From assembly GCA_029891385.1 (NCBI GenBank), contig CM057229.1:1550001-1614000 (forward strand): a DNA stretch of 64,000 nucleotides. Direction: 5' to 3'. Positions 11,373-23,601 of this stretch are shown piece after piece; the stretch's first letter is position 1; each line of letters begins with the position of its first letter. This stretch comes from Erythroxylum novogranatense. Lineage: Eukaryota > Streptophyta > Magnoliopsida > Malpighiales > Erythroxylaceae. The notes beneath the pieces were generated by a model, which worked only from the letters and a program-made list of their open reading frames with translations, was not told the origin of the DNA and did no database searches. The translations under genes and the position numbers were made by a program.

Positions 11373-12073
11373 TTTTACGTATAATTACTCTATTTGTGAA
11401 TTTGTAACACTTGTTAGGAAATCAAATTAGACGATGAGAGCCTTTTAATTTTTATAAAAAAGATTTAAAATTTTCCGCACCACTTATTTCTTATGAATTT
11501 ATTAATTTAAAATATTAAAATTATATTTGTAGTAATTCAAAATGACATATTCAAAGAAGAGGTACGAATTAAATCAAAGTCAACATTTAATTTCAAATGA
11601 TTATTTATTAAGTAATTTATTTAAGAATGTGCGAGTTAGGATTTGTTAATTTTAATATTTTATTAAAATTATTATCATATTGTTTTAGGGCATGATTATA
11701 AATGAGGCAATCTTGATAATCACAAAAGTATTAAAAGTGGAACTTTCTCTTCAAAGCAAACTTAGATTCTATTATTCCATAAACTTATTTAACCCAAGTA
11801 TCTTTGAACTTAGTAATCAAAATGTGATGAAAATGTTTTGGAAATAACAATATAGTATTATATACACATTTCTTATTAGATAGTCGAGTTCGTAGAGTGG
11901 AAAGTATAATATCAAAAGCTTTTGTTTGATTTATCTGTCAACGCTTTCTTGATTGAGTGTATTGTACGAGACTTATATAGTGTAAATTACTCTATTAACA
12001 TAATTTATAAATTATTGTGTCAATTAAAAAATTTATTCCGCGTATTCAAAGGTAAAGATTTAGAAGAAAGAAT

Positions 12074-12270
12074 ATACATTAACCTTTTGAAAATTGGAAG
12101 TGATTGGCTAACACAGACAGAGAACACGTTTTTCCCGGTCTAAAATGATGTAATGCCGCAATGGTGATTTTATAAGACGGAACCGTAGACTTAATGGAAC
12201 AAGTTAATAAAAATAGGTGATCTGGTACCTGGGAAAAATGTTGTCGGCAGCACTGTTTAACGGTAAAAGA
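12074..12270. repeat. Dispersed repeat, copy 2
   Basis: Counterpart of 6583-6775; same order of conserved blocks with scattered differences. The two copies lie on opposite sides of the BBX gene in the same orientation. Confidence 0.65.
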
Positions 12271-12899
12271 CAGTAATGCTTTGTGTGTTTTTTGGAACTT
12301 CGGTCTAGTCTCGGAAGGCTGCGAAGCTGCAAGATAATTGTTCCTTTTGGATCATATGTAAAATGGGTCGGATTGTTTGTTTTGATTTAATTTTTTAAAA
12401 ATTTATTGAACAATCATTTCTTAAATAATTAAAATTTTCAAAGAGATTAATTCTTAAATTTAAACTAAAACTTTCAACCAAATTAGATTAAAAAGGTAAA
12501 ATATATAAAATATTAAATTCAACCAAAATAGATAATTTATTATAATTATTTTAAATTATTAATTTAATTCAAATTATTTTAATCAAATTTGTGAAAATTC
12601 TATAAAAGAACTGAAAATTTTAAAATCTATAATTTTATAATTATATTAACTCAAACAAATAAATTTTACTAAATTTAAATATATAAAATAATAAATGCAA
12701 ACTCCAATTTTAGGTGGATAGTACATTAGGGTTGAAAATCCTCTGAATGCTTTTGAAGGATGTGAGTCGCCGTTAAAGTTTGCAACGAGGGGGTCAGAAG
12801 GAACAGAATCTTCTGTTCTGAGATATCCTATTGCCTCTGTTCCCGTTAAATTTCATCTACCCAAATTTTGAATAACGTTTCAACTTTTACGTTGGATAT

Positions 12900-13500
12900 T
12901 TAATTGTAAAATTTAAAAGTTTTTTTATAAAATAATTATTTTTGAAACTAAAACATAATTTTTGAAAAGCTCAAATTTAAAGTTTTTAAAAAGTATTTTT
13001 AAATTGATTTTCAGATCAATTAATAAGCTTATTTTTAGTCCTTTTATTTATATATTTTACACATAATTCTCACAATATCCACAAATACATATTCACGTTT
13101 ATTTTAAGATTTATATAACATTATTTAATTGTTTATGTATTTTAATACTTATTTTTATATTAGTTTTACTTATATTATAATCCATATAAAAGATTTAGTT
13201 AGATATATTTTATTTATGTTTTATATAGTTTAAAATTATATAATAATAAATATATTATAATTTTCATCTTGCTTAATATATTTTAAATAATATTTATATG
13301 CATAAATAATTTTATTATAAAATAAAATATAGTTAAAATTAAAAATATTCTTATTTTATGTTATCAAATAATTTATTATATAAATTTTTAATTTTTTATT
13401 AAATAATAACTAAACAGTCAACTAATTTTTAAAAAATTTAAAATTATATTAATAACAAATTTATTAATAAAAATTTACTAATATAAGCTCGTCCATGTAA
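12900..13500. mobile_element. AT-rich dispersed repeat, copy 1
   Basis: About 13030-13400 closely parallels 46180-46510, including CATAATT(C/T)TCACAATA, TCCATATAAAA and TTATATGCATAAATAATTT. The right end contains ACTAATATAAGCTC, which the second copy also has. Probably a non-autonomous DNA transposon; this copy's limits are uncertain. Confidence 0.55.
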
Positions 13501-14472
13501 ATACTAGTAATTCTTAAAACGGACGAACGACATCAATTTTGGGACAGGGAGAACAGATCTTCAGGCCCGAATCCGAATCCCAAAAACGACATAAAAAAAA
13601 GTTGTGCCAATGAATATTAAACTCGGAGATAAAGTGACCTCATCCGTTAGGTCACAGCATGCTCGTTTCATTAAAGTTCTTGTCAGCTATGGCAATGAAA
13701 AAATATAGTAGCAACATTTGACGTACCGACATTATTATAAACCGGACACCTGTCAAGTCCCTCGTTGTTACTTTAAAAGCTTATTTTGCCCAAAAAGACC
13801 AAAACAATTCGGACAGAATATCTTAACCTGCTGTTAATTGACCCCAATGGCCTTATTGGTTCTCTGGAATAACTATTATATTACATAAGTATTTATTCCT
13901 TTGTTTGCTTAGAAAAGAACACGAAGAATCACTAATTTTAACTTTATTATTTCTGTATTTTAAAGAATAGACTTAATATATTTACCATTTTGTGAAACTC
14001 TTTACTTATTTTATATAGAATAATTAATCTCAAGTTTAATTATTCTTGCATTTTAAAATGAACAACAACAACAACAATAACAATAACAATAACAACAATA
14101 ATATAATTAGTGAAAACTATAATAAATATTTTGGTCTTTTATTAGCTATTCTTTTGTCATTCTAAATTTAAGTTTTCAAACTACACATTGTCATATATCA
14201 TTATTAAAAATTCCTAGAAATAAATCAAACTAAGTGATATTCATTACATTATATTCTTCATCCATTCTATTCCTAAGAATATAATCGATTCTGTCTTTTC
14301 TAGTTGTAAGTTTTGGACAAGGCTTTCGGACCTACAACTTGGCTTTTCAGGAAAGGTATATGGGAAAAGATCTTGCGAGGTTGTTTAAAATCGTAGGATT
14401 GTCACCCTTAAGGTTTCTGAGCAAAGACTCTTAGTTTAACTAGAGACAAGAAGAGTCGAACTTTGAAGCTTA
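13501..14472. other. No gene recognised; (AAC)n/(AAT)n microsatellite
   Basis: A run of AAC/AAT trinucleotides covers about 14058-14102. The rest holds no supported feature. Confidence 0.5.
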
Positions 14473-14618
14473 TCAGGTACTAGCAGATATGGATACCTTA
14501 TCTGATATATCCTTTGTTTATTTTTTATTTTTCAGGTACTAGCAGATCTGGACATCATATCAGGTATATCCTTTGATTATATTTTATATTTTATTTATTT
14601 ATTTATTTATTTATTGTA
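14473..14618. repeat. Tandem duplication and (TATT)n microsatellite
   Basis: A block of about 60 bp beginning CAGGTACTAGCAGAT is present twice in tandem (14473 and 14534 onward). It is followed by several ATTT/TATT units near 14590-14618. Confidence 0.7.
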
Positions 14619-15957
14619 ATTTTATTTACATAATAATTTAACATGTCATTTTTACTTATTTATTCTTTAACCCGCATTACTGTTTTATTATCACATCTGC
14701 ATGTGGGTCTACCGGAAATAATCTCTCTAATATATATGAGTAAGGTTGCATACTATCTATAAAATCCCGTTACCGATGTAATGGGCATATTGGTAATTTG
14801 GATGGGTTAGAATTGAGTGCATTCATATTTTAAATTGCACATGCATTTTTGCCTCTATATTTATCGATAAATGATTATTGTTGCACTAGCATATGCATGT
14901 ACATGCATGTATGATATATTCCCGGTAAAATTGTGGAAATCGAAATTCTAACATTTTTATATATAGATTATGCTTTGATTAGTGAGTTGAAGTGAAAATT
15001 AAATGTTAGAGGTTTGGAAAATGAAATTGGAGTGTAGGATCATGTATTTCCTATTTTTGAGGAATTATAGGAATTTTTCTGAAATTTTTAGAATTATGGA
15101 TCCGGACCGAAAAAATGATTTAAAGGCTGATTAATTGGATTCCGATTCCGAAATTGATTGACAATTGGTATGAGATACTTAGAGTTATGATTTTAGGATT
15201 TATTATTAATAACCATTGCAAAATTTGGGAGAAATTAGAATAATAATTGAATTTTTAGACCCTAAGAAGTGGGCATGTGGCAATTAGTTTGCCAAACATG
15301 CCTTAAGCCTTAAGTATAAAACCCTAACCCTTTAAATTTTGCTTCCCACGATCCTCCCTTGCCTTTGAAAGAAAATTGACCCTTTTCTTGGTTCTTCTTC
15401 TCTTCTTCTTCGTGGATCTTCCACCTTGCTTGCTTCCTTTCATTTTCTTCTCACAAATTGCTTCTTTCATCATCATTTACCTAGTTTTAAACTTTGGGTT
15501 GGAGAAGATGAAGTTTGGTGTTGGATTGGGTGATTGCCGTGGGTATGGTTAGAGTGAAAGGGGTTGGAGATTGTTGAAGGATTGAAGGGTTAATCAAGTA
15601 AGTTCTTACTCCTTTATGTTTTAGCTAGTTTGATTTGAACATTGAATTGAGTTATTGATTGTTGAGAAATGGTTGAGTTTCGGATGATATGGATTTGAGA
15701 ATTTTCTTGATTTTGATTTGGGTAATTGAGGGATGATTGATTTTAGATGGAATTGAGGTTAAGGGTTAGTAGTTTAGAGTATATTGAGGTTAAGGGTTAG
15801 TAGTTCAGAGTATATTGAGTTGTTTTAGAGTGATTGTAAAGAGAAAAGTTGGATTAAAAATCGACAGATCTGAGAAATCTGGGTTTCGGGCATTTTTTTG
15901 GGTTTGCACGTCGCGACGTGTGATGATGAACACACCGCGGCGAGCCGTTTCTCTTTT

Positions 15958-16100
15958 GCACGCCGCGACGAGTGAAGATACACGTCGCGACGAGCAAAAG
16001 CAGGTACGCCTCGACGAGTGAAGATGCACGTCGCGACGAGCAAAAGCAGGTACGCTGCGACGAGCGAAGATACACGTCGTGACGAGCAAAAGCAGGCACG
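15958..16100. repeat. GC-rich 46-bp tandem array (three units)
   Basis: Three units of about 46 bp, each made of two half-units: CACG(C/T)CGCGACGAGTGAAGAT and CACGTCGCGACGAGCAAAAG. The core GTCGCGAC is self-complementary. It contrasts sharply with the AT-rich surroundings. Related half-units start near 15908. Confidence 0.85.
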
Positions 16101-16877
16101 TCACGTCGCGTCCCAGCGCATGCGCCGCGACGTAGGCGAGGACGCCCATTTTCTGAAATTGAAGTTGAGTGTTTTAATTGATGGTTTTGAGGTTTTATTC
16201 CTATTGAATTGGTTCATGAGTGATTGAAATTAGAGACTAAGAATTGTGAATTTATAAGAATGGAATTTCTGAATTATTTTCGAAGGTTCTTGAAATCGGA
16301 TGGAAATTGAATAGTGAATGTGATTTATGATTGGAGTGTGACTCTTGAGAGTCCAGAATTTAGTCAAATGAGTTATGGTGTTAGGAATTGCTATCTTTTA
16401 GAGAATAAAGAGTTGAATTGGAAAGATTCGGGAATAAGATCGGGAATGTCATAAATATGTATGGTACGCATTTTAAATTGCTGCATGTGCATAATTGATT
16501 TAAAACTGTGCAATTAGTAATGTTTTATATATTCTGATTGTTTAGAGGCTCAAGTGGAGCGTCGATCCTCCGACGTGGCTGAAACTTTCCGGCATTAGCT
16601 CGGAAGTTTAGAGGTGAGTAACCTAGTTGGTTTCTCAACCTTCATGTGTTTAAGTTTATGCACTCATGCCATGTGGAGATAATGGATGGTTTATTTGTGA
16701 TTGCTTTTGATTGATTCCGGACCATAGGTGTCCGAAATATTTGGATCTTGTTATCGAAGTGTAAATTGTGATTCATGGCAATGAATTGATTTTTTGTGCA
16801 ATATGAGACATGTGCATTCATGCATAAAGGCATGATCAGATAATGACAGTTGTGACCGGAGTAGCCAACGTATTTCA

Positions 16878-16960
16878 GAGCTTTAAGCTCAACAAAACAG
16901 GGCCTCGAGCCCAACGAAATTTTCAGAGCCACAGGCTCAACGTATCAGGGCTACAAGCCC
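16878..16960. repeat. Four evenly spaced 13-bp inverted repeats
   Basis: GAGCTTTAAGCTC (16878-16890), GGGCCTCGAGCCC (16900-16912), GAGCCACAGGCTC (16926-16938) and GGGCTACAAGCCC (16948-16960). GAGC- and GGGC-type arms alternate in a unit of about 48 bp. It lies within solo LTR 2. Confidence 0.85.
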
Positions 16961-17612
16961 ACTGTAAATAGGCGCACGATCACAACAACGTAATAAAATG
17001 AAAAGTGTCACATGTGCATTATAGATATGTGATTGATAAAATGTGGAGTGTGTGAAAGGTGAAATGCCTTATATTTGTGAAATGAAAATGCATATGATAT
17101 TTCTGTAAATGGTATTGTGTGATTATCTGTGTACTACTTGTATATGCATGAGTTGAGTGAACCATCGATGATGGTTTCTCGCTAAATTTGCAAACTCGTC
17201 CAACATTGCAAATATTTTTTAGGACAAAGATAGTAGACTCCTAACTCCAGTTAGCGAGAGACTTTTCCTGCCTTGCTGAGCGTGTTGGCAAGAGAAGTAT
17301 GGCTCACAGGTCGGTCAGCTGGGGTAATTTTTGGGGATGATCTAGTTAGTTGTGTATCAGTTTCCGTTTGGAATATTGTACTTAGACTTTGGAAAACTGA
17401 TAGATTTGTACTTTTCCGGTTATTAATAAATGAAATGAGAACAGTATTTTAGTTTCGAAATTTAGTGATTTGCATATTATGGTTTTATTATATTGATGCC
17501 ATGTGGATTATAGAAATGATCATTCGTAGTGTATCCTCATCGTAGGTTATGTATTGGAATGATCTACGGACGTTCCGGTGCGTACCTTACGGTAAGGGGG
17601 CGCTACACTATC

Positions 17613-18216
17613 AAATCTTTTTAGACCCTGTTTTATTGTCAAATTTCGAACTAAGTGTGATAATGATGATGATCTATTCCATTCCTTAGAATAACCATTC
17701 AATTCCTTAGCTTTTCTAACAAGCAAACCAAACACCCTGTAATTTTTTCATTATTTTAAGAATACCTAAGAGAGTAAGTCATTAATTAAATATGAAATTA
17801 TATATTTTTAGCAATGATAATGAGCTCACCCATAGATTCATATTAAGATTTTTTCAATGGATCAACATATGAACTAGGCCCAGGCTTAGATCTACTCGAG
17901 ACTTTATTATTTTAAACAAAACAACATTATTTTATTTAAAATAGTTAGGCTTCGGATATGTCTGAATCTAAGCAACTCAGGCTCGAACTTAATTAAAAAA
18001 AGGTTTTATTTTTAACAAAAATTGGCATGGTTGACCCATGGATCGACCCATTGCTCTCCCTATATATCTTAAATAAATTACTAGTTAATAACAATTTAAT
18101 AATCTTAAATTCTTATTTTTAAATTACTAAAATATAACAAAAATTAAATGAGATTGAACTTAAAAATTTTGAGTTAGTATTAAAATGTATTTAATTTAAT
18201 AGACTGATGAATGAAC
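17613..18216. other. No gene recognised
   Basis: AT-rich spacer between solo LTR 2 and Copia element A. Confidence 0.5.
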
Positions 18217-18804
18217 TGTTGGAAAAATCGGGTATTTTTCCCTCTAAGATAACAATTAGTGAAGTGAACCGATTCTGTAATATCCAGGAAAGACCGCCAA
18301 ACGGACTTTTAAGACAGTATTACCATTCTACGTAAGATCCCAAGAAAGGAAAGAGGGGTCACAAACGGTCTCACTTAAAACCCGACCTTCTAGACAGAAA
18401 TTACGTGCACGGTGTATTTATCACAATCTAAACTCGTGTACACACACGAACAATAAATACACCCAAATAAATTAAACATAACACTACAAATATACCCGAC
18501 AAATAATATTGAATACTATAAATGCGGAATAAAAAAAAGAGATAAGGAAAGAACACACCCGAATATTGATAACGGAGTTCGGCCAATTTTGTCTACTTCT
18601 TCGAGCACCACTTAGGCAGCCTACTCTTATACAAATTTTGAGTATTTATCAAATTTTGTGGGATAGTTTGGATTAGGAGGGGGATGAGTTATTTTATAAC
18701 TTCAAAAACTCCTCCCATCTTCATCTCTTCCCAAAATGGGATTGAAATTATGCCATCAAAGTCAAAAAAACAACAATAGCCACCAAAGTAAAAAATATAC
18801 AACA
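18217..18804 (-). repeat. 3' LTR of Copia A
   Basis: 588 bp. It differs from the right LTR by many substitutions and by lacking a block of about 30 bp, so the insertion is not recent. Confidence 0.9.
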
Positions 18805-18912
18805 AATCTCCACCTTGGCACAATTTCGAGTCCCCCCAAATGTAAGCATCATTCATCCTCCCAAACAAAACAGTCTTTGTAATGCTTCCAATTTGCGCCC
18901 TTAGGTGCCAAC

Positions 18913-20520
18913 TCAAATGTGCAGGATATTGACCAAGTCTAAACAATGTTCAAACTTAGCTCTTGTAACCACCTTGGTCAGCATATCTGCAGGATTCTTT
19001 GTAGTTCGAATCTTTTGAATAAGTATCTCCTCTTCTTTCAGAATTTTCCGCACAAAGTGATAGCGAACATCAATGTGCTTCGTCCTTGCATGAAAGACTT
19101 GACTTTTTGCTAAATGAATAGCACTCTGACTGTCAGAATATACCTCAAGTTGTTTTTGACCAACCCCCAAATCTTTAAGCAACTCATGAAGCCAAATTGC
19201 CTCTTTCACAGCTTCTGTAATAGCCATATACTATGTCTCTTTTGTAGACAAAGTCACCGTTGACTGCAAAGTAGACTTCCAACTAACTGGAGTCTTTGCT
19301 AAAGTGAACAAATAATCAGTTGTAGACCGTCGCTTATCTAAGTCACCTGCATAGTCAGAATCGTAATATCCAACTGCATGTTGACCAAATAATTCATCAT
19401 GCTCAAATGCTAAACTAACATCTACGATATGTAAGATATACCGTAGAATCCATTTCACAGCTTGCCAATGAACCTTACCCGGATCGTGCATGTACTTGCT
19501 TACAACACTAACTACCTGTGAAATATCGGGTCTCGTACATACCATTGCATACATCGAGCTTCCTGCTGCATTAGCATAAGGGACTTTTGCCATGTATTCT
19601 CATTCTTCATCCGTCTTTGGAGATAACTAGCTACTTAGTTTCAAATGAGGAACAAGTGGGGTACTTACAGGTTTTGAATCTTCATGTATACCAAAACGTT
19701 GTAATAACTTTTTTAAATACTGCTTCTGTGATAACCAAAGCTTGCCTCTCTCTCTATCCCTAGTTATTTCCATGTCGAGAATTTTCTTGGCTTCCCCCAA
19801 ATCCTTCATCTCGAACTCTTTACTCAACTGAACCTTCAATATGTCAATTTCAGTTTGGTTATTTGTCGTAATCAACATATCATCAACATATAAGATTAGG
19901 TAGATGTAGGACCCATCTTGAAGTCTACGCAAATATACACAATGATCGTATTTACCTCTTGTGTATTTTTGACCCTTCATAAACTTGTTAAATCGTTTGT
20001 ACCACTGCCTTGCAGATTGCTTCAGTCCATACAACGATTTGTTCAATTTGTAAACCTGGTTTTCTTTACCAGCAACTTTGAATCCATCTGGTTGAGACAT
20101 ATAGATTTCCTTCTCCAAATTATCGTGTAGGAACCCGATTTTCACATCAAGTTGAGCTAGCTCCAAATTCAATTGCGCTACCAAAGTCAACAAAATTCTA
20201 ATAGAAGAATGTTTAACAACTGGAGAAAATAACTCATTATAATCAATTCCTTCCTTTTGAGCGTAACCTTTAACCACCAACCTTGCCTTGTAGCGAATAT
20301 CATCTTTATCAGAAAATCCTTTTTTCTTTGCAAATACCCATTTGCATCCAATTGCCTTCTTTCCCTTCGATAGTTGTGTCAACTTCCATTTCCTATTCTT
20401 CTCAAGAGATTGCATTTCCTCCTCCATTACACCTGTCCATCTGCCACTTTTTGAAATTTGAATTGCTTCTGGGAAGGTAGATGAAGCATCATCAACAACT
20501 GGAAGTGCATAAGCTACCAA
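18913..20520 (-). pseudogene. Copia A reverse transcriptase and RNase H
   Basis: RVT_2-type RT: WKLTQLSKGKKAIGCKWVF, then YKARLVVKGYAQKEGIDYNE and the catalytic YVDDML motif, all readable in 19627-20520. RNase H follows at 18913-19593 with DSDYAGDLDKRRSTTDYLF and a C-terminal HIDVRYHFVR block. A stop between the RT and RNase H frames and another near 19230 break the polyprotein. The gene normally copies element RNA into DNA in virus-like particles. Confidence 0.9.
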
Positions 20521-20521
20521 A

Positions 20522-21925
20522 TCAGTAAAACGAGCAGGTTTTTGAATTTCTCGTCTCGTCTTGCTGCGGAGGTTCTTGGGTCAGAACCTCTTCCTCATCC
20601 GACTCTTCTTCTGCCATAAGAGAGTCACTAGTAGTGTTTTTTGCTGGGATTACCACTGTCTGTTCAAACTCCACCTGCTTCGGCATATACTCCACCTGCT
20701 GCGAAATACCATCAGCCCCTTCTGGAGTTACCTTATTTAACATGGCAGATTCATCAAATATAACATCCCTGCTGACAATTGTCTTCTTTGACTCTAGACA
20801 CCATAAACGGTATCCTTTAACTCCAGAATTAAAGCCCATAAATAGAGCCTTCTTTGCTCGTGGGTTTAACTTTGATTCATTCACATGATAATATGCAGTA
20901 GAACCAAAAATATGCAAAGAATCGTAATCTGTTGCAGGTTTCTCATATCATACCTCTAAAGGAGTCTTGCCACCAATTGCAGATGATGGCAAACGATTTA
21001 TAAGATGTTGAGCATATGTCACTGCCTCAGCCCAAAACGTTCGACATAACCCAGCATTAGACAACATACAACGAACTTTCTCCATCAGTGTCCTGTTCAT
21101 ACGCTCCGACATACCATTTTGTTGTGGTATTTTTCTAACTATAAAGTGCCGAACTATGCCAAACTCTTGACATACCTCTAGGAAAGGATCATTTTTGTAT
21201 TTTCCACCATTGTCTGTTCGGAGAATTTTAATCTTCTTCCAGCTTTCCATTTAAGAAAAATTCAAAGCACATCATCTTTGTTTTTCATAGTAAACACCCA
21301 AACTCTTCTAGAAAAATCATCAACAAAAGTGACAAAATAATGCCTACCTCCAAGAGATAGAGTCTTAGCAGGTCCCCACACATCTTAGTGCACATAATCC
21401 AAAATTCCCTTAGTATTATGAATAGCAGTGCCAAATTTCACTCTTCGTTGTTTTCCCAGAACACAATGCTCATAAAATTCTAATTTGCAAGTCTTCATAC
21501 CTTTTAATAATCCTTGCTTGGCAATAATTTGCAAGGATTTTTCACCAGCATGTCCCAACCGCATATGCCACAACTTTGTTGTCTCTGCATCCTTCTTGCT
21601 ACTAGAAGTTGCTGCCGCTACTGTCCCAACAACTGTACTATCTTGGCAGTAATATAGATTATTTTTTCTGATGTCTTTCAATATCACAAGTGCTCCCGAA
21701 GTTACCTTATGAATTCCATCTCGCATCATCACAACTAGACCTTTTGATTCTAAGGTCCCCAAAGAGATGAGATTCTTTTTCAAATTCAACATGTATCGAA
21801 CATCCTTCAAAATTCTGGTGGCTCCATCATGATTCCTCAACATGATTGAACCTATCCCAACTATTTTACATGGATTATCATTGCCCATGTAAACAACTCC
21901 ATCATCAATTTATTCAAAATCAAAG
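20522..21925 (-). pseudogene. Copia A integrase region
   Basis: The GAG_pre-integrase HHCC zinc finger (H-X4-H..C-X2-C: LWHMRLGHAGEKSLQ..CKLEFYEHCVLGKQ) and the core with TDNGGKYKNDPF and QQNGMSERMNRTL are readable. The C-terminal segment is at 20522-20917. Stops separate the pieces at about 20918-20947 and 21251-21384. Confidence 0.88.
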
Positions 21926-22902
21926 AACCACTCCCGGATGGGAGACATATGATATGTGCCACCTAAATCTAGAATCCACTCATCTGAATGGAATGTTGAA
22001 GGTGATACCACCAAAGAGACATCTGTCTCTACTTCATTTTTACATTCTACAACATTTGCATCTTGTGGAGCCTTCCCTTTCTTCTTCAGATTTGGACAGT
22101 CTTTCTTCCAGTGCCCTTTCTCATGATAGAAAACATACTCATCTTTGGCAACTCTGCCTTTTGATTTGGATCTTCCTCTTCTTCCCTTCGACTGGCTCTG
22201 CTGAAGACCTCTTGCCACAAATGCTTCATCTTCTGTAACCGTTTTACTCTTCTTTTTATCTTGCTTTCTCAATTCATGACTATACATAGCAGAACATACA
22301 ACATCTAAAGACACATTCTCCTTCCCATGAAGTAAAGTAGTTTCTAAGTGTTCAAATTCATCCGGAAGGGAAGATAACAACATCAAAGCCAAGTCTTCAT
22401 CTTCAAATTTCACATCCAAATTTAACAAGTCTGCTACTAACTGATTAAACATAGTGATGTGTTCATTCATAGTAGTACCTGGTCGGTAATCAAATCGGAA
22501 CAACCTTTTCTTCATAAGGAGCTTATTACGATAACTTTTTTTTTTCAGAAATTTATCATCCAATGCCTTCTACAGTTTGTGCACAGAAGTCTCATTTTTG
22601 AAAGCATACTTATGCTCTCTATACAGACATGATCGAATTGTTCCGCATGCCAACCGATTTATGATACTTCAATCCTTATCTTCTACATATTCTGGCTTAT
22701 TTTCTTCAATAACTATGTCAAAGCCTTGTTGGAAAAGGGAATCCAGAACCTCACCTTGCCACATCCCAAAATGACCAGTACAATCAAATATTTCCACCGC
22801 TAACTTCATATTTGACATTGGAGTCCTCTGCCATGAGGAAGTCGATGTCATTTGTGTCATATTTGATATGTCCCTAGTTGTTGGTGAATTTACATACGTC
22901 AT
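21910..22902 (-). pseudogene. Copia A gag and protease start
   Basis: Gag begins at 22902 and is broken near 22570-22670. The zinc knuckle retains GHWKKDC, but the first two cysteines are replaced (VFYHEKGHWKKDC), so zinc binding is probably lost. The protease motif reads DLGGTYHMS where D-S-G is expected. Confidence 0.88.
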
Positions 22903-22981
22903 TATAGACTCAAATAATAGTATTCAATATTACAAATATTACAAACAAACTAAAGAAATAACCTTCGGCTCTGATATCACT

Positions 22982-23601
22982 TGTTGAAAAAATCGGGTAT
23001 TTTTCCCTCTAAGATAAACAATTAGTGAAGTGAACCGATTCGATAATATCCAGGAAAAACCGCCAAAGGGACTCCTAAGACAATGTTATCATTCCACGTA
23101 ATATCCTAGGAAATGGCGGAGGGATTATAAATGGTCTCACTTAAAACTCGGCCTCCTAGACAGAAATTACGTGCACGGTGTATTTATCACAATCTAAACC
23201 CATGTACACACACGAACAATAAATACAACCAAATAAATTAAACATAACACTACAAATATATCCGAAAAATAATATTGAATATTATAAATGCGGAATAAAT
23301 AAAAGAGATAAGGAAAGAACACATTTGAAAATTGATAACGAAGTTCGGTCAATTTTGCTTACTTCTCCCAGCATCACTTAGGCAGTCTGCTCTTATTAAA
23401 AAGAGAATACTAAATTTGATATGTATACAAATTTTGAGTATTTATCAAATTTTGTGGGATAGTTTGGATTAGGAGAGGGATGAGTTATTTTATAACATCA
23501 AAAACTCTTCCCATCTTCATCTCTTCCCAATACGAGATTGAAATTATGCCACCAAAGTCAAAAAAAACAACAATAGCCACCAAAGTCAAAAATATACAAC
23601 A
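22982..23601 (-). repeat. 5' LTR of Copia A
   Basis: 620 bp, TGTTGAAAAAATCGG..TACAACA; partner of 18217-18804. Confidence 0.9.

Larger units (their letters stand above)
14758..17607 (+). mobile_element. Solo LTR 2 (2850 bp, TSD CTATC)
   Basis: Perfect 5-bp repeats CTATC flank it at 14753-14757 and 17608-17612. It ends GGGGGCGCTACA and starts TATAAAATCCCGTTACC, where the canonical TG has become TA. It shares short blocks with solo LTR 1 (CCC(G/A)TTACC near the start; ATCGATGATGGTT followed by CGCAAA/TGCAAA near the end). No internal genes remain. The long overlapping frames at 15805-16227 are by-products of the GC-rich tandem array, not genes. Confidence 0.88.
18217..23601 (-). mobile_element. 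Copia element A (5.4 kb, decayed)
   Basis: LTRs at 18217-18804 and 22982-23601 share the terminal TGTTG..ACAACA. A minus-strand primer site (GCTCTGATATCA, 22968-22979, one change from the usual form) lies two bases inside the right LTR. A polypurine tract (minus-strand GCCAAGGTGGAGATT) abuts the left LTR. Flanks TGAAC and TAAAC agree at 4 of 5 bases. Gag, protease, integrase, RT and RNase H are recognisable in Copia order, but stops and lost catalytic or zinc-binding residues make it inactive. Element C (40839-45798) belongs to the same family. Confidence 0.92.

Noticed and set aside
15908..16100. CRISPR array
   Set aside because: Units are contiguous tandem repeats without unique spacers, in plant nuclear DNA with no cas genes.
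15805..16227. Several overlapping Arg/Ser/His-rich frames on both strands
   Set aside because: They arise from the GC-rich 46-bp tandem array inside solo LTR 2; no start context, domain or single preferred frame.
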